Below are positions 19,321 through 31,300 of a stretch of 64,000 nt of DNA, one piece after another. The stretch covers positions 125,489,023-125,553,022 of the forward strand of contig OU015523.1 in assembly GCA_907165065.1 (NCBI GenBank), written 5' to 3'. Source of the stretch: Caprimulgus europaeus. Taxonomy: Eukaryota; Chordata; Aves; Caprimulgiformes; Caprimulgidae. The position numbers were made by a program, and so were the translations under genes. The stretch's first letter is position 1, and each line of letters begins with the position of its first letter. The notes beneath the pieces were generated by a model that did no database searches, was not told the origin of the DNA, and saw nothing but the letters and a program-made list of their open reading frames with translations.

Positions 19321-22300
19321 ATGCCTCTTCACAGCGCGAGAGCCGCGGCTCTCCTCGCTTGGGTAAAGCCTCTTCTCCTCCGCCACAGCTCGCTCTGGGG
19401 GTGGGATGTGCTCCTCAGGGGGCTCCAGTTGCCCCTGGCACTGGTGGCTTCTTGGGGACGTGATGCTGGGACTGGTCAAGGTGGGGGATTGTGGCTGGGG
19501 CACGTCCTGGGGCAGCCAGGTCCCTGCTGCGCCCGGGTGGGTGGGTGTTGGCAGGAGAAGCCTCACTCACCCTTCCTGTTGGGTAACCAAACTGCCAGGA
19601 GAGCTTGGTCCGGCCGTGGCAATGCTGGGGCTGAGCTGGGAGCAGGGGGTGGGTTTGGGAAGTGAGTGGCAGCTGGACCATAAAGGGACCAACCTCGCCA
19701 AGCTGAGCTGTGTCATGGAACCCCAGACTGGTCTGGGTTGGGAGGGACCTGAAAGCTCCTCCAGTCCCACCCCCCCTGCCAGCAGCAGGGACACCTTCCA
19801 CTAGACCAGGTTGCTCAAAGCCTCATCCAACCTGGCCCAGAACACTTCCAGGGAGGAGCAGCCACAGCTTCTCTGGCCAACCTGGGCCAGGGTCTCACCA
19901 CCCTCACACCAAACAATTTCTTCCTCACATCTCAGCTCCAGCTCCCCTCTGCCACTTTCAGGCCGTTTCCACTCATCCTGAACAGGAGCCAGCAGAGTGC
20001 CCAGGTGGCCAAGAAGGCCAAGGGCATCCTGGCCTGGATCAGCACCAGTGTGGCCAGTAGGAGCAGGGAAGTTCTCTTCCCCCTGCGCTGGTCACTGGTG
20101 AGGCCACAGCTCGAGTGCTGGGTTCAGTGTTGGGCCCCTGAGTCCAAGAAGGACCTGGAGGTGCTGGAGCGTGTCCAGAGAAGGGACCGGAGCTGGGGAA
20201 GGGTCTGGAGCACAAGTGTGCTGAGTTCAGGCTGAGGGAACTGGGGGTGCTGAGCCTGGAGAGAAGGAGCCTCAGGGGAGACCTTGTGGCTCTGTCCAAG
20301 TCCCTGCAAGGAGGGTGGAGAGAGGTGGGGGTGGGTCTGTTCAACCAAGGAGCAAGGGACAGGACAAGAGGAAATGGGCTCCAGTTGTGCCCAGGGCAGT
20401 TGAGATGGGATGTGAGGAAGAATTTCTTTGCTGAAAGGGTTCTGGGGCATTGGAAGGGGTTGCCCAGGGCAGTGGTGGAGTCCCCATCCCTGGAGGGATT
20501 GAAGAGTCGTGTAGACACAGTGCTGAGGGACAGGGGTCAGTGGGGACTGGGCAGTGTTGGGTTCATGGTTGGACTCCAGGAGCTCAAAGGGCTCTGGTGG
20601 TTCTGGGGCTCTGTGTGACAGTTCAGCCAGGACAGGGTGGCTGGAAGGGCCGGCTCTGCTCTTGCACCCAGACGGGTCTCGCTGTCCCCTGCCAGGACTG
20701 GGAGGTTTTGGGTGACACAACATGGTGCTGTTTTCTCCCATCTGACCTCCTCACCCCATTTCTAGGTGAATGGCACAGAAGTTTGCCCCCATCCCCTGGA
20801 TGATCTCTCACAGCTCCAGGACTGTGGCGCCTTCATCAGAATCATCAACAAAATGTGAGTCTGGGGGATGGGGCTGAGCTCTCCCAACCCCCCTCCTGCC
20901 TGGAAGGCCACAGCCTGCTCCAGCCACCAGCGTGGTCCCTCTCCAGGCAGGGTGGGATGGACAGGGGGGATGTTCCTCCTCTGGCAGACCTGGTGCTGGT
21001 CTCCAGCTCCTTGGTGTGAGGCTCCAGCAAAGCCCAGCACCGTGGAGCCCGCAGTGACGCAGCGGGAGGCTCCTGCCTTTGCACTGTGGCCTTTGGGCTG
21101 TCCTGCTCGGGGGTCTCTGTACCCAGCTGATGTGCCAGGGCTCTGCCAGCAGCTCAGGCTCCAGACAGACCCTCTGGAGGCGGCTGGGGGAGGGTCTGTG
21201 CCCCTGCCTGCCTGTTGTGTGGCCAGGGTTTGCCTGCAGAGCCCCGGGCAGAGCTGGTGAGCTCCATGGAGTCGCCCAGGTAGGATTTTGGCCGGAGTTT
21301 CTGTCGTTGGGAGCTGGCTGTCACATCGAGCACTGGTGTCTGGGCTCACTCTGGTGTTGAAGCAGAGCCAGGTGCTGATGCCAGCGGCGCAGGGGATCCC
21401 GGGGCTGCCTGGGAGAGGCTTTATTTCCATGAAAGCTGCTTGGGAGATGAAACAACCCGGCAAGATCCCTCGGGATCCTGGGGAAGCAGCTTAAAGAGTG
21501 ACAGCTCCTGTTCTCTGGGGACATCAAACTGCTGCTGAGTATGACACAGGCAGGATGGAGCCTGTTTGCTCCACCCCAGGACCCGAGGTGGCCGGGCAGG
21601 GCTGGGAGGATTCCCTCCACCAGGAGCCGCGGTCGTGTCCCGTGAGCAGGGACAATGAAGCCATAATGGACATTGGGGCTTGGACTGAGCCCGCTCTGCC
21701 CTGGCTGCATGTTGTTAACGAGCTGTGAGGCAGACTGGGAGGGTGTGAGGCTGCTGCTGGGTGTCCAGCACGGTGCTGCTTTCAGACCCCCTCTGTGGGA
21801 GCCTGTCTGCTCTAATGACCCCCGCCCCGCGTAACCAGAGCCGGCTGGGCGCGGGGATCGGCCTGCGGTGGGCGGGGAGGAAGGAGCTGCCTGCACTGGG
21901 GATATATTTAGTCAGATCTGGTTCATCTCCTGGGCTTGTGCTCGGGCTCAGATCAGCTGGGATCACTGGTGTGTGCTCACTGAGCAGGCCTGACCCTAGC
22001 GTGATAACTGAGGTGGCGGCGGGGCGGGCACCGCGGCAGCTGGCTGAGCCAGGGGGCTCCCTGCAGCACCGGGGGACGGGCTGGGAAATCCATGAGAATG
22101 GGAAAACCCTCGTGCCAGCCCCTTTCCCGGGTAAATCCCTGCTTTTGGCACCCTGGGAGTGACTGGAGGTACCGAAGCAGCTCCGGCGGAGTGCGGTAAA
22201 ACCCGGTCTCTGAGTCGGCAGCTGTTGAGGAAGAGCGTGGTACCAACAGGAGCTGCAAGAAGCAGCTTCAGCCCCACCTCAGACATCCAGTGTGGGCTCC

Positions 22301-25300
22301 AGGACAGCCACCCTGGGCAGGGGGTGGGGTCAGTGCGTGCCCCAAACGCCATTTCCCACCACCTGGGACCCGCCAGCTCCCTCTGCCGCGCCGGATGCCG
22401 CAGGAGGAAGCAGTGGGGGCCGGCACACGCACCGAAGGAAGGGGCTGGCTGCCTGGCTCTGGCTGCTCACCAAACACAGCCATGTGTGCCAGCTGTGCCA
22501 GCTCCTGGGCGTGGGTGGCTTCCTTTGCCGCCCGCCCTGGCACGCCGGCGTAGGGCAAACCGGTGCCGGGTTGTTCCCGAGAGCCCCTCGCTCGGCGAGC
22601 TCTGTTGCAAAGGGAAAAGCTCCATTTCTTGAATCCTTTGGGGAAGGGTTAATGTGGCCCCTGCTCTCTTGCAGCCACCACAGCGAGGAGGGGGAGTCTG
22701 TGCTGGAGCAGCCCTTGCCAGAGAGGATCTCCTTCATCCGTGGCTTCCTGCAGAGTAAGAGCCAGCGCCGGGGGAAGCGGCTGCTCGGTGTCCCCCACCC
22801 TTATGGGGGTCTGGTTTTGTGTCTCCCCTCCCCTAAGTGACTCCTGGCTGCACCAGCAGCTTCACGGGGTGGAATTGGCAGTGTTGGGTTTATGGTTGGA
22901 CTCTGTGATCTTAAAGATCTTTTCCAACCACTACAATTCCGTGATTCCTCCTGCAACAAAACCCTGCACTTCAGCATCTCACTGCTGCTGAGCAGGCAAT
23001 GGGGACAAAACTAGAAGGGACAGCACAAACTGTGTGTGACATTCACTGCTTTGCTCCTTCCACCTTCTCCTGCTGTGATGCATCCTCTCCTACACCAGCA
23101 GCGCAGCACTGGGTCTGCTCTCCCACACTGAGACGGTGCAGGCAGACGTTGGCATCCTGCTTGGCTGAGGGAAACCACTTCCAGATGGCATGTCCTTCAG
23201 TGGCACCTTAGCAGTGGTCACTCCTGCTTGGTACAGGCTTGGACATTGCTGTCTCTGCCAGATCCATCCCAGGATGTCACACATGCAGGAGGTGGCTGGA
23301 TGTGCAGCTGGAGACGGGGGTTTCGCTCAGAGCTGCCCGGACCCTGCGGCAGCAAAAGCTTCCCCGTGGAAATCCTCACCAGAGCCCAGGCTTGGTGCAG
23401 AGGAGGGTCAGGGTGTGAGGAGCAGGGTGCTGGTGGCTGCTCTGGTGATGCTGCTTTGGGGCAGCATTCCTCACCCAGTGCCTGGCCTCAAGCTGTCCAA
23501 TCCCACTGGAAAACCTTTCCCTGAGCAGGAATCCTGGGAGGGGGAGTGGGAAATGTCTGGCACTTCTGCTCGGCCTCTCCTGGAAGGGGAGGCACCGTAT
23601 CCCACCCCATATCCCATCCTCCACAGGTGGGGCTCAGCTTGTGCTGGTGGTGGAGGAGCCCAAGGTGTGGAGAGATGCTGAGGGCGAGCTGGGGAGGTTG
23701 GGACTGAGGCTTAAGTTGCCAAGAGGGTGAAAAAAAAAAACCCTCATCAGAGTTAACAGCCGAGGCTCTGCCACCCCCCCCGTGCCCCTTCTCCTTGTGG
23801 ACACATCACAGTGCCCCCCCAGCCTGTCACCCCAGGGGCTGGACACGTGCCATGGGCTGGTTCCTCTGTCACTGGGGATCCTGCTTCCCGTTGCAGAGCA
23901 CTGCAGGCACAAATCGGCCGCGGACAGCCTGGTCTCGGCGCAGAAACTCCTGGAGGGAGAGGAGCTGGCGTTGGCCAAGGTAACCATGGGGGCTTTGTTC
24001 TGAGCTGCCACCAGTGTGACAATGACCCATCTGGGGTTGGTGACACTTACCTGCCTCGTTTCAGGTGGCTGTGCTGCTCCTGTATCACACCTCCATGAGC
24101 TGCAAGAGCCCCAGGGACTGGAATGAGTTTGACTACAAGACCCAGGTGATCCATCTGGGTTCCCTCTCTGGATCAGGGCTGCAGGGGGGTGGGGGGAAGC
24201 AGAGATGCCCTTTGTGGGGTGCTCCCAGACCTGCCCTTGTGTTCAGGTCCCCTTGGAATGGTGGCACAGGGCCAGCACTGGGGTGCTCTGGGCAATCACA
24301 GGCTGGTGAGTGCCGTTGCTGCCTGGCTGGCATCGCTCTGCCTGTGACTGCCGCAGCAGAACTGCTGACCCCGGGGTTCCTCCGACACAGGTCGAGCTGG
24401 CATCGATCCTCAAATTCGTGCTGGACAACGAGGAGAGTCTCAATGAGAATCTGGAGATGTTTCTGCAGAGGAAAGGTGAGCACCAGACCCTGGCTGCCTC
24501 CCTTGCACCAGCCTGGAGTGACGAGCCAAGCCCTGTGCAGGCAGAGTGGGCACTGGGCATGGGTTTTTTCCTAGCTGGCACCAGTGTGGCACCCTGGTTA
24601 GAAGGGCAGTTCCTGTGTTTGCTGCAGGGCTGTCCAGCTTGAGCTGGGACAGAGACACCTTGTAAGCTTTGCAGAGAGCAGCAGTGTGGGACACTGCAAG
24701 TGCTGAGCGCTGCCAGCATCTTCCCTCACAGCTCCCAGGCTGGCAGCAGCTCACCAGCACGATGACCCTTTTCTGGAGCATAAAAACATTGGGTTCTGTT
24801 TGTGCTGCTGTAGGTGCCAGGCCATAGGAGCAGCAACTGCATCCAGATCCCTCAGTCACCTCAGGACTGAGCACTGGGAAATGGTTCCCCATGAGCTCTT
24901 CTTTGAGCAGAGCTGCCTTGTACAGGATCCCAGAGTGGCCTGGATTGGAAAAGCCCTTTGAGCTCATGGAGTCCAACCATGACCCCAACACTGACCAGTC
25001 CCCACTGACCCCTGTCCCTCAGCACTGTGTCTACACGACTCTTCAATCCCTCCAGGGATGGGGACTCCACCACTGCCCTGGGCAACCCCTTCCAGTGCCT
25101 CAGAACCCTTTCAGCAAAGAAATTCTTCCTCACATCCCATCTCAACTGCCCTGGCCACAACTGGAGCCCATTTCCTCTTGTCCTGTCCCTTGCTCCTTGG
25201 TGGAACAGACCCACCCCCACCTCTCTGCACCCTCCTCCAAGGGACTTGGACAGAGCCACAAGGTCTCCCCTCAGCCTCCTTCTCTCCAGGCTCAGCACCC

Positions 25301-28300
25301 CCAGTTCCCTCAGCCTGAACTCAGCACACTTGTGCTCCAGACCCTTCCCCAGCTCCGTTCCCTCTCTGGACACTCAATATCCTGGTGTACCTGCCAGGCT
25401 CTGCTGCTTTCTCAGGCCACTCCACTGAAATGCCCTTTCCCCAGGGCAGCGAGGCGGGTGGGGTGCTCACAGCTTCGTGGTGGGGGCTCAGGGATGAGGC
25501 AGGTTTGCAGCTTTCTCGCCTGGGCTGATCCATCCCCGCTGGAATTGGCAGCTCAGGCACACCAGGGATTTCAGGTGATAAATTCTGCCTCTTGCTCTGG
25601 TCACAACTTCCTTCTCCCCTGTGATTCCCAGCGCCGCTGTCCTCGTCCAGCCCATCTGGCAGCAGCTCCGAGGAGCTCTCCCCGCTGCTCCCCCTCCCGC
25701 CCAAGCGAGAGGTGCGCTTCCTGGAGCTGCAGAAGATTGCCTCCTCCTCCTCCTCCTCAGCTTCCTCCAGCACCAACAAGTACGTCCCCAGCCTCTGGGC
25801 TACTGGGGGGGAGTGAGGGGATGTGGGGGGAACGGACAGGGCAGCTTGTGGGACCTGGAGGGAACGGACAGGGCAGCTCGTGGGACCTGGAGGTGGAGTT
25901 GGACCACACCCTGACTGAGCTGAGACCTCTCTTCTGCCCTGGTGCTGTCCTGTTGTAAACTCCTCAGGTGTAGCAGGGGGATGAGCAGTGCTGGGGTGAG
26001 ATCAGGCTGGAATTGGCTCCTTTGAGCCCAGCTCATTTCAACCTAACGAACACAAACACTTCCCAGAGCAGCTTGTGACCCTCTCCTGCCCTGCGTGGGT
26101 TCTGGAGGACCAGGCTTGTGTTGCTGCTGGATGTGCTAAAGGGGTTTTTAGGGAGCTGAGTGGTGGTGTGAAGGGAGATGGGTGCTTTGTCCTAGTGGTG
26201 GCACCTTCCTGCTCAGGTGACAAGGATCAGTGTCCCTGCTCTGAGGCGGGGGGGTCTGGCTGTGCGGGGAGGGGCTGTGCCGCGCCGCCAGCTCCGGGTA
26301 ACCCAGTTGGGTGCTGTCCCTCCTCACAGTGTGCTCCCTGGCCCACCCTCCTCACCCATGGGGGACGTGATGCAGACCCCCCAGTTCCAGCTGCGGCGGC
26401 TGAGGAAGCAGCTGGCTCTGGAGAGGGAGAACCGGGACGAGCTGGAGGTGGAGCTGGCGGAGAACCGTAAGCTCCTGGCAGAGAGGGGTGAGTCCCCAGT
26501 GGGGTGTCCTGGGGCACGGGCAGGGCTCTCTGGGGCTGGGACCCCCTCTGATTGCCGTGAATTTGGTACCATTTTGACCTCACCACGACTGTGCTCACGC
26601 CCAGTCCATCCTGACAGACCCCAGCGAGCTCATTTGGAGCTCTTCAGCTTTCCAGAGCAGACAGGGGGTTGCTGTGCCTCACTCCGGGGTGGGCCAGGGG
26701 GGCCCTTGTCCCTTAATCTGGACCAAAGCCTGGCTGGTGGGGGCCAAGACAGCTCTGATGCTGTTTTGTAACAACCCTGAGCATCTCCTGGAGGTGGCTG
26801 CTGCTCCCTCTGCCAGATGATTTGGAGCAGGCTGGCGGGTGTAGGGGTCTCACCATCCCTGTCTAAAACGCTCTCAGCACTGGGGATTTCCCCAGGTGCC
26901 TGTGGAAGCTGCAGGCTCCTTCTTCCCTCTCATCTGCCCTTGTATGTCCTGGGCAACCAAAGCCAGGACTGCAGCTACCCCCATGCTGAGCAGCAGTGCT
27001 GGCAACTGGGCTCTTCCATGTCCTGTTCAGTGCAGCAGCTCCTCACCAGCTCGGGAGAAGGACAGATGTCCTCCACAGTGGTGCTGGGAGGGTTGAGGTG
27101 GCACCACAAAGATGGTAACAGGCCATTTCTTGCTGCTGTCCCCAGAGGCTCAGATCACCATGATGCAGCAGAGGATTGACCGCTTGGCTCTGCTCAACGA
27201 GAAGCAGGCAGCAGATCAGCTGGAGCCCAAGGAAATGGAGGAGCTGAGGGAGAAGAACGAGAGGTAAATCCTCCAGGAATCATAGAATGGTTTGGGTGGG
27301 AAGGGACCTTAAAGCTCCTCCAGTCCCAACCCCCCTGCCAGCAGCAGGGACACCTTCCACTAGACCAGGTTGCTCAAAGCCTCATCCAACCTGGCCCAGA
27401 ACACTTCCAGGGAGGAGCAGCCACAGCTTCTCTGGCCAACCTGGGCCAGGGTCTCACCACCCTCACACTAAACAATTTCTTCCTCACATCTCAGCTCCAG
27501 CTCCCCTCTGACACTTTCAAGCCGTTTCCACTCATCCTGAACAGGAGCCAGCAGAGTGCCCAGGTGGCCAAGAAGGCCAAGGGCATCCTGGCCTGGATCA
27601 GCACCAGTGTGGCCAGTAGGAGCAGGGAAGTTCTCTTCCCCCTGCACTGGGCACTGGTGAGGCCACAGCTCGAGTGCTGGGTTCAGTGTTGGGCCCCTGA
27701 GTCCAAGAAGGACCTGGAGGTGCTGGAGCGTGTCCAGAGAAGGGACTGGAGCTGGGGAAGGGTCTGGAGCACAAGTGTGCTGAGTTCAGGCTGAGGGAAC
27801 TGGGGGTGTTGAGCCTGGAGAAAAGGAGGCTGAGGGGAGACCTTCTGGCTCTGTCCAAGTCCCTTGGAGGAGGGTGCAGAGAGGTGGGGGTGGGTCTGTT
27901 CCACCAAGGAGCAAGGGACAGGCCAAGAGGAAATGGGCTCCAGTTGTGGCCAGGGCAGTTGAGATGGGATGTGAGGAAGAATTTCTTTGCTGAAAGGGTT
28001 CTGAGGCATTGGAAGGGGTTGCCCAGGGCAGTGGTGGAGTCCCCATCCCTGGAGGGATTGAAGAGTCGTGTAGACACAGTGCTGAGGGACAGGGGTCAGT
28101 GGGGACTGGGCAGTGTTGGGTTCATGGTTGGACTCCAGGAGCTCAAAGGGCTTTTCCAACCCAAACCACTCTGTGACTCCATGGGCTCCATCGTGCACTT
28201 GAACCCTGTCACCCTCTGTGCTGTGTCCTGCTCTTTGCCCTGTCCCTGTGCAGCGAGGTGTGTATCTGGGATGGCTGCCCAGCCGCTGCTGGCACTGCTC

Positions 28301-31300
28301 TGCCTGTTTGGTCCTTTCCTCACTTATTTCACTTTGCCAAGGGCTGGCTGGGGTCCTGCAGCTGCCTCTGCCCTCGGGTCGGGGCAGTTGGGCTCGTGCA
28401 GATCACACCGACCTCGGCTTCACTTGGCCATGTGTCGGGACCCAGTTCAGAGCTGAGTTGATGGTGGTGTCTCACCGTGGCACAGAGGTACCTCAGTACC
28501 TTGCTTTCCTCACAGAGTCACAGAGTGTCAGGGATGGGAAGGGACCTCGAAAGCTCATCCAGTCCAACCCCCTGCTGGAGCAGGAACACCCGGATGAGAT
28601 CACACAGGAAGGCGTCCAGGAGGGTCTTGAATGTCTCCAGAGAAGGAGACTCCACACCCTCCCTGGGCAGCCTGGCCCAGGGCTCTGGCACCCTCACAGG
28701 AAAGAAGTTCCTTCTCAAGTTCAAGCAGAACCTCCTGTGTTCCAGCTCACACCCATTGCCCCTTGTCCTACCACTGGACACCACTGAGAAGAGCCTGGCC
28801 CCATCCTCCTGACACTCACCCTTCAGATATTGATCAACATTAATGAGGTCCCCCCTCAGCCTCCTCTTCTCCAAGCTAAAGAGCCCCAGCTCCCTCAGCC
28901 TTTCCTCACCAGGGAGATGTTCCACTCCCTCCATCACCTTGGTGGCTCTGTGCTGGACTCTCTCCAGCAGCTCCCTGTCCTTCTTGAACTGTGGGGCCCA
29001 GAACTGGACACAATATTCCAGATGTGGCCTCACCAGGGCAGAGCAGAGGGGGAGGAGAACCTCTCTGGACCTACTGACCACAGCCCTTCTAATGCACCCC
29101 AGGATGCCATTGGCCTTCCTGGCCCCCAGGGCACAGTGCTGGCTCATGGTCACCCTGCTGCCCACCAGGACCCCCAGATCCCTATATCCTATATCCCTAA
29201 TACCCAGCAGCATCAATCCTCAGTGATGTCCTCACCCTCCTTGGCCTCGCACCCTCTGCTTTAACGACCTCCTCTCCCGCAGCCTGACCATGCGCCTGCA
29301 CGAGGCCCTCAGGCAGTGCCAGGACCTGAAGACTGAAAAAGGCCAGATGGACCGAAAAATCAACCAGCTCTCCGAGGAGAACGGGGACCTCTCCTTCAAG
29401 GTACAGGGTGTGGTGTCCTCTCTGCACCCCTGCAGCCCAGCACTCTGTGGTGGGACCCAGGGGAAGGATTTGGTGGCCGTGCTTACGGCTCTGCCACTGG
29501 TTTCATGTCACCAAACCTGCTTTGGGCTGCAGATCCTGATCTGAAGAGGACTTGTGGTGGGGGAAATAGGGGCTGAGTGGAGTTTCCTGCAGGCAGTGCT
29601 GCAGGAGCAGGGCCTGAGCAGGACCTGGGATGCCTGTGGATGCTCTCCCTTGGGAGAGGGGAGCTGAGCAGAGCCCTGGGCAGTGTGGGCGCTCGCTGGC
29701 CCCCTCTGGGATGGTGGATTTTCCCTTGGCAGCTGCGGGAGATCGGCAGCCACCTGGTGCAGCTGCAGGAGGCCCTGAACGAGCTCTCAGAGGAGCACAA
29801 CGCGGCCCTGGCGCAGTCCCAGGAGAAGCAGGGGCAGCTGGAGAGCGAGCTGCGTGCTGCCCTGCAGGAGAAGGTGAGGGGGTCCCACCTGGGTGGTGGG
29901 TGGGTGCCCCTTGCTCTGCACCCGGCGGGGTGATGTGTGCTGGTGTGTGACAGTGTCCTGGGGCTGGAGTGGGCAGGAGGCTCCTGCCTGTTGGTGCTGG
30001 CACAGGGGAGAGGCTGTGTGGGATTGAGGGCACCCTCAGCAGGTTTGCTGGTGACACCAAGCTGTGTGGGTGGGTTGACACGCTGGAAGGACGGGATGGC
30101 ATCCAGAGGGACCTGGGCAGGCTGGAGAGGTGGGGCTGTGCCAACCTCATGGAGCTCAACAAGGGCAAGGGCAAGGTCCTGCACCTGGGTCAGGGCAACC
30201 CCAAGCACAAACACAGGCTGGGAGGAGAATGGCTGGAGAGCAGCCCTGAGGAGAAGGACTTGGGGTGCTGGGGGAGAAGCTCCACATGAGCTTCTCGAGG
30301 CCAGGTTGGCTGAGGCTTTGAGCAACCTGGTCTAGTGGAAGGTGTCCCTGCTGCTGGCAGGGGGGTTGGGACTGGACGAGCTTTCAGGTCCCTCCCAACT
30401 CAAACCAGTCTGGGATTCCATGATTCCCAGTGGTGGAATGGGCTGCTGTCCTGGCAGCAAGGGGCCCTGAGCTGGGAAGCTGCTGGAAGCTCGGTGTTGG
30501 TTGGAGCTGGGTGGCTGCACCCCCCCGTTCTTGGCTCCCTCACCTCATGCTCAGGCTGTGCCTCTGTCCCCAGAAATGCTCAGAAGAGAAGATTGAGATT
30601 CTCCAGGGGAAGATTTCTCTGCTGGAGGACCAGCTGGCCAAGCTGGGGGACTGCAGCTCCCAGGAGAAGGGAGAGGTCATGGGGGACATCCTGAAGGTAT
30701 GGCTGGGTCTCGAGAGAGCCTCTGGTTCCCACAGCGAGGGCAGGAAAACTCCTCTAGCTGAGGAGAAGGGCGGGTGCTGGGGGGCACAGCAAAGCCGTGT
30801 GGGGCAGAGCTCTCTGCTCTGAGGTGGGGCTGGTGGGGCTGAGCTCTCCCTGGGACCTCCCTTTGTGCTGGATTTGGGGATACTGCACCCAGGGCTGCTG
30901 CTCCCCCAGCTTCCCAGCGTGGGTCAGCGGTGGAGGGAGCAGCTCCTGCGCGGTGAGAAAAGGTGTTTGGTCCCAGTGAGTGGAGCAACACGAGGCTAAG
31001 GGGAAAGTGGGGTGCACTGGGGTGCTGGGATTGAAGGCAGGTGCTGGGATGGAGCATGCGGGTCACAGAATCACCTGGATGGGAAAAGCCCTTTGAGCTC
31101 CTGGAGTCCAACCATGAACCCAACACTGACCAGTCCCCACTGACCCCTGTCCCTCAGCACTGTGTCTACACGACTCTGCAATCCCTCCAGGGATGGGGAC
31201 TCCACCACTGCCCTGGGCAACCCCTTCCAATGCCTCAGAACCCTTTCAGCAAAGAAATTCTTCCTCACATCCCATCTCAACTGCCCTGGCCACAACTGGA

